From NCBI RefSeq assembly GCF_015223195.1, contig NZ_JADFUA010000001.1, positions 186,001-250,000 on the forward strand: 64,000 nucleotides of DNA. Reading direction: 5' to 3'. Under the pieces are notes generated by a model. The model saw nothing but the letters and a program-made list of their open reading frames with translations. It did not search any database and was not told the DNA's origin. A program made the position numbers and the translations under genes. Positions 41,344 to 54,103 of this stretch are shown piece by piece. This DNA comes from Chitinilyticum piscinae. Lineage in GTDB: Bacteria > Pseudomonadota > Gammaproteobacteria > Burkholderiales > Chitinibacteraceae. Each line of letters starts with the position of its first letter. Position 1 is the stretch's first letter.

Positions 41344-41371
41344 AAAAAACCCCGCAACTGCGGGGCTTTTT
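41344..41371. terminator. bidirectional terminator between the zinc-ribbon gene and metH
   Basis: A6, CCCCGCA, AC, TGCGGGG, C, T5: a 7-bp GC stem with A and T runs on both sides, placed between two convergent genes. It serves both strands. Confidence 0.85.
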
Positions 41372-41376
41372 GTTTG

Positions 41377-41410
41377 ACGTATTGCGCCAGACACCAACAA
41401 TTTCAAAGCA

Positions 41411-41425
<15 letters not shown>
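41377..41425. repeat. 49-bp element entering the 3' end of metH
   Basis: ACGTAT (5 of 6) and exact ATACCC at 49 bp. It starts six bases after the terminator, as in copies 6 and 8, and its right end encodes the last residues of MetH (GYVA). Confidence 0.6.
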
Positions 41426-45130
<3,705 letters not shown>

Positions 45131-45342
45131 GGGTTTATCCGGATTGGCAGACAGCAAAACCGTGAATTTTACCACGGACCAGCAGCCCCAAGCAGACCGG
45201 CCGGCGCCATAGCCACCCGAGCACCCAGCGTGGCACCGGGGCTGGGCGACCTTCCGGCGCAACGGCGGTAAAAATACCTGTAAAATCAAGACCATTACTG
45301 GCTATGATTTCGTCATCGGAAGTGCATTCTTGCGAGATCGCC

Positions 45343-45765
45343 ATGAACGTCAATTCACTGAATCCGCTCCAGAGCTACCAGCCCCTGAACCGCAGCCAGG
45401 CAGCACCGGAACAGGCGGCGCCCGCTGTGGCAGGCACGTCTCAAAATGCCGCAGGCAGCAGCACGCGCCAGATGGCCGAAACGGTCTACATCTCCAGACA
45501 GGCCCAGCAAATGCTGGATACCTACACCCAGACCTACGCTGCGGCGACCGAAAGCAGCACTAGCGAGTCGGCCGAAACCGCGCAGGCACCAAGCAGCGCC
45601 GACGTGGTCGACGCCACGCGCAAGGCGCAGAAATACCAGATGATGCAGGCCATGGCCGAAAGCGGCGCGCTGCAGGGCAATGCCGGCAATCAGCCACAGC
45701 CGCTGCCGGTTCCCGCCTCCCCCGCCGATACCACGGCACGCCCTGGCATCAGCCTGGCGGTGTGA
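45343..45765 (+). CDS. uncharacterised Ala/Gln/Ser-rich protein, 140 residues
   Basis: Starts MNVNSLNPLQSYQPLNRSQA with GCGAG upstream. Low-complexity linkers surround a short helical core (AETVYISRQAQQMLDTYTQT) and a second helix (VDATRKAQKYQMMQAMAES). No signal peptide or membrane segment. The pattern is seen in small flagellar- or secretion-associated proteins, but no specific match can be claimed. It is divergent from metH; the 212 bp between them should hold both promoters. Confidence 0.6.
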   Translation: MNVNSLNPLQSYQPLNRSQAAPEQAAPAVAGTSQNAAGSSTRQMAETVYISRQAQQMLDTYTQTYAAATESSTSESAETAQAPSSADVVDATRKAQKYQMMQAMAESGALQGNAGNQPQPLPVPASPADTTARPGISLAV

Positions 45766-45870
45766 CCCGCCCAGTGGCTGCGGCGGCCGCGTTTGTGGAT
45801 TTTTACCGCTGGCGGGCTGTACTAGTTCGCAGCCCGGCCACGCCGCCAGCTTTAGCATCAAGGCATTGTC

Positions 45871-46230
45871 ATGCCACGTGCGGAGCAAGCCATCATGAAT
45901 GCCAGAGCCACCCTGTTTGCCGCCCGGCAGCATCCCGGCATCCGGGCCGTGCTGCCGGTGGCCGTGCGTGCCCCGCAGAACTTCAAGGCACCGCAAAGCC
46001 CGCAAGCCGCGCAGGCCCCTGCCGCAGTCCTGCAGCAGCAGACCAAGGAACTTGGTGCGTATACGCGGGAAAGCCTTATTCAGGAAGGCCTACATGGCAA
46101 TACATGGCGACAGCGCCTGAGCGAGCCGGCGCCGGCGCTGCGGGCAGGCGCACAGCAGCTCAGCTCGCATTACGCGATTGCCGCAGTCAGCGAACGGGGT
46201 GACAGTCCCTCGCTGGCAACCACTGCCTGA
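45871..46230 (+). CDS. uncharacterised Ala/Gln-rich protein, 119 residues
   Basis: ATG at 45871 with AAGG upstream. The product is rich in Ala, Gln and Pro (APQSPQAAQAPAAVLQQQTK) and has no signal peptide. It follows the 140-residue gene by 105 bp, shares its composition, and may be its co-transcribed partner. Function unknown; real coding status is likely but not certain. Confidence 0.5.
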   Translation: MPRAEQAIMNARATLFAARQHPGIRAVLPVAVRAPQNFKAPQSPQAAQAPAAVLQQQTKELGAYTRESLIQEGLHGNTWRQRLSEPAPALRAGAQQLSSHYAIAAVSERGDSPSLATTA

Positions 46231-46306
46231 GCAGCCGCTACGTCTGCCCCTGATTTACTTTCTTCTGCCTTGCAAATCGCCGGCGCATCGGACATCCTTC
46301 CTTTAT

Positions 46307-46334
46307 ATTGCACTGCAATAATTGCACCGCAACA
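46307..46334 (+). promoter_or_regulatory. tandem 14-bp operator-like repeats upstream of the DUF3141 gene
   Basis: ATTGCACTGCAATA is followed immediately by ATTGCACCGCAACA, 67 bp before the DUF3141 ATG. Each contains a TGC/GCA dyad, resembling the TGC...GCA sites recognised by PhaR-type regulators of polyhydroxyalkanoate genes. The link to PhaR is an inference. Confidence 0.5.
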
Positions 46335-46401
46335 TCAGCGGCGGCGCCGCGATATTCCCTGAAACAATCACTCGCCGTACCGGCAGGAAGGATGGTGTTT
46401 T

Positions 46402-48759
46402 ATGTGGACCAACGACAGGCAACTGGAACAGACCGTCCAGCTGCAAGGCAAGGTAACCCGGCGCGTACTCAAGCGCAGCGCAGCCGTCACCGGCAAGGCC
46501 ATCGAAGAACTCGCTCCGGCCGCTCCCGCTTATCACGACCCGCAGGCGCTGTTCGAAAGCGGACTGGACTATCTGCGCGACACGGCCGAGCGGCAGCTGC
46601 TGTTCTGGGATGTGCTGCGCCAGCGTGGTGACCAGTTTCTGGCCCACGAGGCAGCCGGCAAGCCGCCGGTGCTGCATTTCGCATATGAAATCGTGCTCGA
46701 CGCGCGCAGCTTCGCCCGCCCGGCCAACTATGCGCTGGCCCGCATCATCCCGCCCGCCGGCTCGGCCTCGGTAGATCCGACCCGCCGCCCCTATGTGATC
46801 ATCGACCCGCGTGCCGGGCATGGCCCGGGCATCGGCGGCTTCAAGCAGGATTCGGAAATCGGCATGGCGCTGAAGGATGCGCATCCGGTATACGCGGTGA
46901 TCTTTTTCCCGCGCCCGGAGCCGGGCCAGACACTGGCCGATGTGACCGCCGCCGAGGAGGAATTCCTGCGCTGGGTGGGCCGCGAACACCCGGATGCCCC
47001 CAAACCGGTGCTGGTCGGCAACTGCCAGGGGGGCTGGGCGGCCATGCTGGTCGCCGCGGCAGCGCCCGAGCTGGTGGGTGCCGTGGTGGTCAACGGGGCG
47101 CCGGTCTCCTACTGGGCCGGCAATGACAATAATCCGATGCGCTACGCCGGCGGGATTCTCGGCGGCGCCTGGCCGGCGCTGCTGGCGTCCGATCTGGGCA
47201 ACGGGCTGTTTGACGGCGCGCATCTGGTCGCCAATTTCGAAAACCTGAATCTGGGCAACACGCTGGTCGACAAGAGCTATCACCTCTACGACCGGGTCGA
47301 TACCGAGCCGCCCCGTTATCTGGAATTCGAACGCTGGTGGGGCGGCCCCTATCTGATGAACGAGGAGGAGATCCAGTGGATCGTGGAAAACCTGTTCATC
47401 GGCAACAATCTGGTCGAAGGCAAGGCCTCCGCCCGCCAGGGACAGTACGACCTGAAAGCGATCCATGCCCCCATCGTGGTGTTTGCCTCGCTGGGTGACA
47501 ACATCACCCCGCCGCAGCAGGCGTTCAACTGGATTCTGGACCTCTACCCGACCACCGACGCGCTGAAACAGGCCGGGCAGGTCGTGGTCGGGCTGGTGCA
47601 CGAAAGCGTCGGCCATCTCGGCATTTTTGTCTCCGCCGGCGTGGCCACCAAAGAGCACGCCAAGATCGTCGAGCTGATGCACGTGATCGAAACGCTGGCA
47701 CCGGGGCTGTACGCCATGAAGATCACTGCCGACCCGCAGGCTCCGGGCGGCTGGCGCGCTGAGCTGACCGAGCGGCGGGTCGAGGAGCTGCAGCACGCCC
47801 AGCAGTTCGACCGTCAGGACGAGATCCCCTTCTCCGCAGTCGAGGCAGTTTCCGAGCTCACCACCCGCAGCTACGAAATGTTCCTGCGACCCTGGGTACG
47901 CGCATTCACCAATGAAACCACCGCACAGGCCGGCCGCATGCTGCACCCGAACCGGCTGCAGCAGTGGGCGTGGTCGAGCCTGAATCCCGTCGCCAGTGCA
48001 CTGGGGGCAGTGGCCGGCGAAATCCGCGCCCACCGCCAGCCAGCCGCAGACGATAACCCCTGGCGGCAATGGGAACGCGACCTGGCCGCGCGCCTGTCGG
48101 CCAGCCTCAATCTGCTGGGCGATTTGCGTGATGTCGCGACCGAGGCGGCCTTCTTCAGCACCTATGGCTGGCTCGCCATGCAGGGCATTGGCGCGGAAAA
48201 CCGCCAGGATACGCGCCAACCCGACCAGGCTGGCCAGGTGGACGACGCGGCACTGGCTGCGCAGCTGGATCAGGGGGGCGCGGCAGCCGGGCTGATCCGG
48301 CTGGGCCTGCTGCTCACCCGTGACGGCGACCGCATTCCGCTGACCCGCCGCCAGTTCACCGTCAACTGGCTGACCCGCCAGCCGGCGCTGGCCGGACTGG
48401 ACGACGAGGCCCTGCGCCAGCTGATCCGCGAACAAAGCCTGCTGGTATGGCGCCTGCCGGATGCCGCGCTGGCCAGCCTGCCCCGGCTGTTTGACACGCA
48501 GGCCGCGCTGGATGACGCATTCAACACCTATGCGCAACTGGCCGAGCTGGTTCCGGGTGAATTCACCGCACTGGATGAACGGCTGCAGGCCCTGCGCGCA
48601 GCGCTGGGACCGGCAACGCCAGCCGCAGCCAGCACACGCAAGGCGGCTGCGCCGCGCCGCGCACCTGCGGCCAAGTCCACCACGGCAGGCAAACCCGCCA
48701 CTGCCCCGGCGGACAAGCCCGCTCGCAGCAGCAAGCGCAAGCCGGGAACAGACGCCTGA
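46402..48759 (+). CDS. DUF3141 protein (PHA-synthase-like alpha/beta hydrolase)
   Basis: 785 residues. An N-terminal helical region (about 1-125) precedes an alpha/beta-hydrolase core with the nucleophile elbow GNCQGGW near 210, a cysteine nucleophile as in PhaC synthases. Further core motifs are FASLGDNITPPQQAF and the catalytic-His region LVHESVGHLG. Then comes a long helical C-terminal part and a Lys/Ala/Pro-rich tail (AAPRRAPAAKSTTAGKPAT) like those of histone-like or PHA-granule proteins. In other proteobacteria this family is encoded with phosphate acetyltransferase, acetate kinase and FabI; here only FabI follows. Biochemical role undetermined. Confidence 0.88.
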   Translation: MWTNDRQLEQTVQLQGKVTRRVLKRSAAVTGKAIEELAPAAPAYHDPQALFESGLDYLRDTAERQLLFWDVLRQRGDQFLAHEAAGKPPVLHFAYEIVLDARSFARPANYALARIIPPAGSASVDPTRRPYVIIDPRAGHGPGIGGFKQDSEIGMALKDAHPVYAVIFFPRPEPGQTLADVTAAEEEFLRWVGREHPDAPKPVLVGNCQGGWAAMLVAAAAPELVGAVVVNGAPVSYWAGNDNNPMRYAGGILGGAWPALLASDLGNGLFDGAHLVANFENLNLGNTLVDKSYHLYDRVDTEPPRYLEFERWWGGPYLMNEEEIQWIVENLFIGNNLVEGKASARQGQYDLKAIHAPIVVFASLGDNITPPQQAFNWILDLYPTTDALKQAGQVVVGLVHESVGHLGIFVSAGVATKEHAKIVELMHVIETLAPGLYAMKITADPQAPGGWRAELTERRVEELQHAQQFDRQDEIPFSAVEAVSELTTRSYEMFLRPWVRAFTNETTAQAGRMLHPNRLQQWAWSSLNPVASALGAVAGEIRAHRQPAADDNPWRQWERDLAARLSASLNLLGDLRDVATEAAFFSTYGWLAMQGIGAENRQDTRQPDQAGQVDDAALAAQLDQGGAAAGLIRLGLLLTRDGDRIPLTRRQFTVNWLTRQPALAGLDDEALRQLIREQSLLVWRLPDAALASLPRLFDTQAALDDAFNTYAQLAELVPGEFTALDERLQALRAALGPATPAAASTRKAAAPRRAPAAKSTTAGKPATAPADKPARSSKRKPGTDA

Positions 48760-48854
48760 ACACGGCGGCGCGCACACTTCAGGACCAGAACGCCGGGATC
48801 ATCCCGGCACAGGAACGGGGCAGCAATGCGGCTGCCCCAGCAAGGAGCCAGAGC

Positions 48855-49622
48855 ATGGAACAGCCTCTCAAAGGCAAGGTCGCCCTCGTACTGGGCATGG
48901 CCAATGAAAACTCGATCGCCTACGGTGTCGCCCGCGCCCTGAAAGCGCAGGGCGCCGAGCTGGCGATCACCTACCAGACCGACCGCACCCGCGACTTCAT
49001 CGCCCCGCTGATCGACGAACTGCAGCCGGGCGTGCTGGTGAAGTGCAACGTCCAGGGAGCCGGGGAACTGGAAGCCGTCTTTGCCGACATCAATGCCAAG
49101 TGGGGCCGGCTGGATATCGGCGTGCACTCGATTGCCTTCGCGCCGAAGGACGATCTGCACGGCCGCGTGGTTGACACCAGTGCCGAAGGCTTCTCGCTGG
49201 CCATGGATATTTCCTGCCACTCCTTCATCCGCATGGCCAGGCTTGCCGAGCCGCTGATGACACAGGGCGGCACCCTGCTGACCATGAGCTATTACGGCGC
49301 GGAAAAGGTTGTGCCGAACTACGGTGTCATGGGGCCGGTAAAGGCTGCACTGGAAGCCAGCGTGCGCTATCTGGCCAATGAACTGGGTCCGCGCAAGATT
49401 CGCGTGCATGCCGTCTCGCCCGGACCGGTCATGACCCGGGCCGCCAGCGGCATCCCGGCCTTTGACGCCTTGCTGGAAGAATCGGCAGCCCAGGCACCGC
49501 TGCGCGAGCTGATCGACATCGACGACGTAGGCGCTGCCGCCGCTTTCCTGTGCAGCGATGGCGCCAAGCGCCTGACCGGCACGACCTTCTATGTGGACAG
49601 TGGCCTGCATACCCGCGCGTGA
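48855..49622 (+). CDS. fabI: enoyl-ACP reductase FabI
   Basis: NADH-dependent last step of fatty-acid elongation. 255 residues. The nucleotide-binding segment VLGMANENSIAYGVAR, VHSIAFAPKDDL in the active-site loop and the catalytic Tyr156-x6-Lys163 (YGVMGPVK) fit the FabI family. It follows the DUF3141 gene by 95 bp and has AAGGAG upstream, so it is probably in the same transcript. Because the DUF3141 gene precedes it, this may be a dedicated second FabI rather than the main housekeeping copy. Confidence 0.9.
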   Translation: MEQPLKGKVALVLGMANENSIAYGVARALKAQGAELAITYQTDRTRDFIAPLIDELQPGVLVKCNVQGAGELEAVFADINAKWGRLDIGVHSIAFAPKDDLHGRVVDTSAEGFSLAMDISCHSFIRMARLAEPLMTQGGTLLTMSYYGAEKVVPNYGVMGPVKAALEASVRYLANELGPRKIRVHAVSPGPVMTRAASGIPAFDALLEESAAQAPLRELIDIDDVGAAAAFLCSDGAKRLTGTTFYVDSGLHTRA

Positions 49623-49642
49623 CCGCGATACCTGCCCGACAG

Positions 49643-49669
49643 AAAACCCGGCTTGTTCCGGGTTTTTTT
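49643..49669 (+). terminator. rho-independent terminator after fabI
   Basis: AAAACCCGG, CTTGTT, CCGGGTTTTTTT: a 9-bp stem with seven T, 21 bp after the fabI stop. Confidence 0.9.
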
Positions 49670-49739
49670 GCACCTGCCGTCGGGCAGGCTAGGATGAGAA
49701 GTAGCGCGTTCCGTCTTCATCATTTGCGAGAGGCAACAC

Positions 49740-51374
49740 ATGAGCTTGACCGTATCCAGACGTCTGCTGCTAGGTTTCGGTGCCATCCTGATCCTGATGG
49801 TGGCCGGTGACCTGTTCGGCATGCTGCGCATCAAGTCATTGGGCGACAACGTCCATGAAATTGTCGACGCCAACACGAAACAGCTCGAACAATCCCTGCG
49901 ACTAATCGACCATGTTCAGGAAATGCGGATCCAGTACCGGCAACTGCTGCTTGACGATTTGCCACAAAAGCAGAAAGCCACCCAGGAAAAATACCTCGCT
50001 GCGCGCAAAGCCGTCCTCGACGGCCATGAAAAACTGAAGCAGCTGTTCAACAACCCGCTGTATCCGCCCTTCCCGGAAGAATCGGCCCTACTGGCCAGGC
50101 TGCAGGAGGCCATCCCCGCTGCGATGGGGGCCACCGACAAGACCATCGAACTGGCCATGGCCGGCAATTTTGTCGAAGCCAGAAGCGATGTCGATAACCG
50201 CGCGGCCAAAATGGCAACCCTGAACAGCATCCTGCGTGATTTCGCTAAGCTGGAAACGGAGCTCAACGCGGCAAAAACCAAAGAAACCAGCCAGCTGATC
50301 ATTCAATCCGAGTACACCCTGGGCATGCTCTCCCTGGTTGCGGTGATTGCCGGAATCATCATCAGCCAGCTGATCACCCGCAGCATCACGGTACCGCTAC
50401 GCGAAATGCAATCCTTCATGCAGGATCTCAGCACCCGTTTCGACTTCACCCAGCGCCTGCCGGTCAAGCGCCGCGATGAGATCGGCGATTCGCTGCAGGC
50501 CATGAATGTGCTGCTGGATGCACTGCAACCCAGCATCCGGCAGCTGCACCAGATCGGCCAGAATGTCGGGAAGGCGGTCAGCGCACTCTCGTCCAACAGT
50601 CGCGAAATGTCGCAGGCCGCCAACAATGTCAGCAGCTCGGCATCCAGCATGGCGGCGGGCATCGAGGAAGTCACCGTTTCGATCAGTCATGTCGCCGATC
50701 AGGCCTGCCAGTGTGACCAGACCGCACGTGAAGCCGGCAGGCAGGCCGCCTCGGGCGGGGCAGTCATCGACGGGACGATCACCAGCATCAACCAGATTGC
50801 CGATCAGGTACGCCAGTCGGCCGGCCAGATCGAATCGCTGAAGGAACGGACCACCAGCATCAGTGCCGTCGTCAATGTCATCAAGGATATTGCCGACCAG
50901 ACCAATCTGCTGGCACTGAATGCCGCAATCGAAGCCGCCCGGGCGGGCGAACTGGGACGCGGCTTTGCCGTGGTGGCCGACGAAGTGCGCAAGCTGGCCG
51001 AGCGGACTGGCAGCTCGACGCAGGAGATCATCGCCACGGTATCGGCCATCCAGAACGAGGCCAGCAGCACGGTACAAACCATGCAGGCCACCGTCCGGCA
51101 AGTCGATGAAGGCGTATCGCGTGCCCAGCAGGCCAGCTCGGCAATCAATGAGATTCGCCAGAGCGCCGATCGCGTGGTTGAACAGGTCAGCGAGATCTCG
51201 CAGGCGATGCGGGAACAGAGCGAAGCCAGCTCGGCCATGGCCCAGCAGGTCGAGCGCGTGGCGCAGATGTCCGAAGAAAGCAGCGCGGCAGCAGCCAGCA
51301 CCGCCGATGAAGGCCGGCGCCTGCAGCAGCTCGGACAGGAACTGGAACAGTCGATTGCACGCTACCGGGTGTAA
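49740..51374 (+). CDS. methyl-accepting chemotaxis protein
   Basis: 544 residues. TM1 (about 9-29) is followed by a 4-helix-bundle periplasmic ligand domain (about 35-190, 4HB_MCP type), TM2 (about 195-213), a HAMP domain, and a long cytoplasmic signalling domain. The hairpin tip, [20 protein letters not shown], is the invariant CheA/CheW-binding region. There is no C-terminal CheR/CheB pentapeptide. Ligand unknown. No che genes are in the window. Confidence 0.96.
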   Translation: MSLTVSRRLLLGFGAILILMVAGDLFGMLRIKSLGDNVHEIVDANTKQLEQSLRLIDHVQEMRIQYRQLLLDDLPQKQKATQEKYLAARKAVLDGHEKLKQLFNNPLYPPFPEESALLARLQEAIPAAMGATDKTIELAMAGNFVEARSDVDNRAAKMATLNSILRDFAKLETELNAAKTKETSQLIIQSEYTLGMLSLVAVIAGIIISQLITRSITVPLREMQSFMQDLSTRFDFTQRLPVKRRDEIGDSLQAMNVLLDALQPSIRQLHQIGQNVGKAVSALSSNSREMSQAANNVSSSASSMAAGIEEVTVSISHVADQACQCDQTAREAGRQAASGGAVIDGTITSINQIADQVRQSAGQIESLKERTTSISAVVNVIKDIADQTNLLALNAAIEAARAGELGRGFAVVADEVRKLAERTGSSTQEIIATVSAIQNEASSTVQTMQATVRQVDEGVSRAQQASSAINEIRQSADRVVEQVSEISQAMREQSEASSAMAQQVERVAQMSEESSAAAASTADEGRRLQQLGQELEQSIARYRV

Positions 51375-51493
51375 ACACAGCACCATGCACCGCAAGGGTT
51401 GCCGGCTGGACAGACCCGGCCGGCTCCCCAACAATATAAGCAGTCGCTTTCTTACACAGACATGATGATCCGGACCACCGGACAGGGGCAATC

Positions 51494-52477
51494 ATGCAAA
51501 CGCAAGCCATCCGCATCCATCGTCACGGAGACCCCGAGGTCATGCAGCTGGAAACCGTACCACTGGCCGCACCGGCGCCCGGTCAGGTTCTGCTGCGCCA
51601 GCTCGCCATCGGCGTCAATTTCATCGACACCTACCACCGCAGCGGCCTGTATCCGCTGCCCCTGCCTGCCGGGCTTGGGCTGGAAGCCTGCGCGGTGGTC
51701 GAAGCCATTGGTGCCGGCGTGCGCGAATTCCGCCCCGGCGACCGCGTGGCCTACGCAGGCGGTGCCACCGGCGCCTATGCCCAGCACCGTATCATGCCGG
51801 AAGACAGGCTGGTTCATGTCCCCATCGGTATACCCGATGAAATTGCCGCAGGCACCCTGCTGCGTGGCATGACGGCGCAGTATCTGCTGAAACGCACGTT
51901 CCCGGTCCAGCGCGGACAGACCATTCTGGTCCATGCCGCAGCGGGTGGTGTCGGCCAGATTCTGTGCCAGTGGGCCCGGGCTCTGGGCGCCACCGTCATC
52001 GGCACGGCCGGCAGCGACGCCAAACAGGTACTGGCGGGCACCTGGTGCGATCACGTGCTGGATTACCGTAATACCGACTGGCCCGGCCAGGCGCGTGCCT
52101 TGAGCGCCGGCCATGGCGTGGCGGTAGTGTACGATGGCGTGGGCGCGGCAACCTTCCACGGCTCGCTGGACTGCCTGGCTCCGCGTGGCATGCTGGTCAG
52201 CTTCGGCAACGCCTCGGGAGCCGTTCCGGCCTTCGATCCCTTGCTGCTGTCACAGAAAGGCTCGCTGTTCTTTACCCGGCCAACGCTCGGGCATTACACC
52301 GCCAGCCGCCAGGAGCTGGTCGATACTGCGGGTGACTATTTCCACAGCATCGAGCATGGCTTTGTCCAGCCGGTAGTTCAGCAGCGCTTTGCCCTGCAGG
52401 ACGTGGCAGCGGCGCACCGGGCACTGGAAAGCCGCCAGACCACCGGGTCAACCATTCTGCTGCCGGCCGCCGCATGA
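51494..52477 (+). CDS. NADPH:quinone oxidoreductase (zinc-independent MDR family)
   Basis: 327 residues of the Qor type. The N-terminal GroES-like domain has VGVNFIDTYHRSGLY (here IGVNFIDTYHRSGLY), and the Rossmann domain has AAAGGVGQILCQWARALG, which binds NADPH. Zinc-ligand cysteines are missing, as expected for quinone reductases. The stop overlaps the next gene (ATGA), giving a coupled three-gene operon with the esterase and the Dyp peroxidase. Confidence 0.93.
   Translation: MQTQAIRIHRHGDPEVMQLETVPLAAPAPGQVLLRQLAIGVNFIDTYHRSGLYPLPLPAGLGLEACAVVEAIGAGVREFRPGDRVAYAGGATGAYAQHRIMPEDRLVHVPIGIPDEIAAGTLLRGMTAQYLLKRTFPVQRGQTILVHAAAGGVGQILCQWARALGATVIGTAGSDAKQVLAGTWCDHVLDYRNTDWPGQARALSAGHGVAVVYDGVGAATFHGSLDCLAPRGMLVSFGNASGAVPAFDPLLLSQKGSLFFTRPTLGHYTASRQELVDTAGDYFHSIEHGFVQPVVQQRFALQDVAAAHRALESRQTTGSTILLPAAA
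51787..51835. repeat. possible 49-bp element ends inside qor
   Basis: CCGTAT (4 of 6) and exact ATACCC at the 49-bp spacing within coding sequence. It may be chance. Confidence 0.2.
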
Positions 52478-53052
52478 CGCATCTGGTCTATCTGCACGGA
52501 TTGCTGTCCAGCCCGGCTGCCGGCAAGGCACGCGCGACCGCCGACTGGCTGCAGCAGCGCGGGCTGGCCAGCCAGTTTCACGCGCCCGCATTACCCACCG
52601 CCCCCCACGCCTGCGCCGCCCTGCTGCGCGATCTGCTCGCGGGCTGCGATGCGCAGGCCACCTGCCTGATCGGCAGCTCGCTCGGCGGCTTCTGGGCGAC
52701 TTGGGCCGTGGAAACTTTCGGCGTGCGGGCGGTACTCTTGAATCCCGCCGTCCAGCCCTCCCGGCTAGTGGCCGCCTATACCGGCGAGCAGCGCAACCAC
52801 CATACCGGCGAGTGCGAAATCATCCTGCCCGACTACGCCCAGCAGCTGGTCGATTACGAACGCCGCCCGACCCGGCATGCGCGCTACTGGCTGCTGGTGC
52901 AGACCGGTGATGAAACGCTCGATTATCGTCACGCCGTGGCGTGGTATGCCGGCTGCCGGCAAACCGTGCTGGAGGGCGGTGACCATGGCTTTACCGGCTA
53001 CCGCGACTGGTTGCCGGCCATTCTTGATTTTGCCCACGGAGCTGCTGCATGA
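52474..53052 (+). CDS. YqiA-like esterase (alpha/beta hydrolase)
   Basis: 192 residues. The start THLVYLHGLLSSPAAGKA, the nucleophile elbow GSSLGGFWAT (Ser near 70), a catalytic Asp region (QTGDETLDYRHA) and the final His (GGDHGFTGYRDW) match YqiA/UPF0227-type esterases. E. coli YqiA hydrolyses short-chain esters. Start and stop codons overlap both neighbours (ATGA), so translation is coupled. The physiological link to a quinone reductase and a peroxidase is not obvious. Confidence 0.88.
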   Translation: MTHLVYLHGLLSSPAAGKARATADWLQQRGLASQFHAPALPTAPHACAALLRDLLAGCDAQATCLIGSSLGGFWATWAVETFGVRAVLLNPAVQPSRLVAAYTGEQRNHHTGECEIILPDYAQQLVDYERRPTRHARYWLLVQTGDETLDYRHAVAWYAGCRQTVLEGGDHGFTGYRDWLPAILDFAHGAAA

Positions 53053-53990
53053 CCCCGCAAACCGCCATTCTTCCCGCCGCCAGCAGCCATGCACTGTTTC
53101 TGCTGCTTCGCCGCCGTCTTGGCCGTCGCATTGACGGACAGCTGGCCAAATACATTGCAGGGTTTCATTCGCAACTCATGGAATTCAATAAATCACAGCC
53201 TGATACCCCTGTGCTGGCGGCAATCGGCATCGGTGCAGAATGCTGGGCCGAGTTGTTTGGCCGCGAACGCCCGGCCGAACTGCGTGCCTTCCCGCACATT
53301 GCCGGCGCGATTCACCCCGCACCCATCACCAATGCCGACCTGATCGTGCATCTGCGCGGCGAGCAGGCCGATCTGCTGCACGACGTTGCCAGTGATTTCC
53401 TTGACGCGGTACGCGACTGGCTCGAACCGGTTGAGGTCACCGCGGCGTTTCGCCGCCGCGAAGGACGCGATCTGACCGGTTTTGTCGACGGCACGGAAAA
53501 TCCCGAAGACGACGAGCGCGCAACCGTGGCGCTGGTCAGCGAGCAGGATCCGGACTGGGCAGCTGGCAGCTATCTGCACATCCAGCGCTACGTGCACCGC
53601 ATGGAGAGCTGGAACAAGCTGCCGGTGCTGCAGCAGGAAGCCATCATCGGGCGCACCAAGCACAGCGACGAAGAGCTGCCCGATGATGACCGTCCGCGCA
53701 CCGCGCACATCAGCCGCGTGGTCATCGAAGATGAAAACGGCGAGGAACTGGCCCTGCTGCGCCAGTCGCTGCCCTACGGTACACCGGGTGGAGACCGCGG
53801 GCTGTACTTTGCCTCCTACTGCCACACCCCGCGACATTTCGAGAAAATGCTCACCCGCATGGTCGCTCCGACCGATGATGGCCGCGTCGATCACCTGCTG
53901 AATTTCAGTCGGGCAGTCACTGGCGCGGCGTTTTTTGTCCCCAGCATCGAAAAACTGACCAGCCTGGCCAAGACAGATCAGCCGGCATGA
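53049..53990 (+). CDS. Dyp-type heme peroxidase (YfeX-like)
   Basis: 313 residues, cytoplasmic type without a Tat signal. The family motif GFVDGTEN (GxxDG, distal Asp near 147), the proximal heme ligand His near 220 (AHISR), RQSLPYGTPGGDRGLYF, and the late LNFSRAVTGAAFFVPS are all present. It oxidises dyes or porphyrinogens with H2O2. Last gene of the qor-yqiA-dyp operon. An AT-richer patch at 53160-53208 has the spacing of the 49-bp elements (GGGTTT to ATACCC). Confidence 0.93.
   Translation: MTPQTAILPAASSHALFLLLRRRLGRRIDGQLAKYIAGFHSQLMEFNKSQPDTPVLAAIGIGAECWAELFGRERPAELRAFPHIAGAIHPAPITNADLIVHLRGEQADLLHDVASDFLDAVRDWLEPVEVTAAFRRREGRDLTGFVDGTENPEDDERATVALVSEQDPDWAAGSYLHIQRYVHRMESWNKLPVLQQEAIIGRTKHSDEELPDDDRPRTAHISRVVIEDENGEELALLRQSLPYGTPGGDRGLYFASYCHTPRHFEKMLTRMVAPTDDGRVDHLLNFSRAVTGAAFFVPSIEKLTSLAKTDQPA
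53160..53208. repeat. possible 49-bp element inside the Dyp peroxidase gene
   Basis: GGGTTT (5 of 6) and exact ATACCC at 49 bp, AT-rich interior and CAGCCTG before the right end, like copies 6 and 8. The protein has normal length here. Confidence 0.3.
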
Positions 53991-54103
53991 CGCCGGTCAA
54001 AGTAAGCGCTTTCCCTAATGTCACGACCCAAGCGCTACGGCATGATAGGGTGCGGGCCGCGTGCGCCCGGCATGAGAACAATCACGATCACCGAGGAATC
54101 TGC

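Noticed and set aside
45131-45342. Cobalamin or SAM riboswitch upstream of metH
   Set aside because: I looked for a B12 box and SAM-type stems on the minus strand and saw none in the 212 bp.
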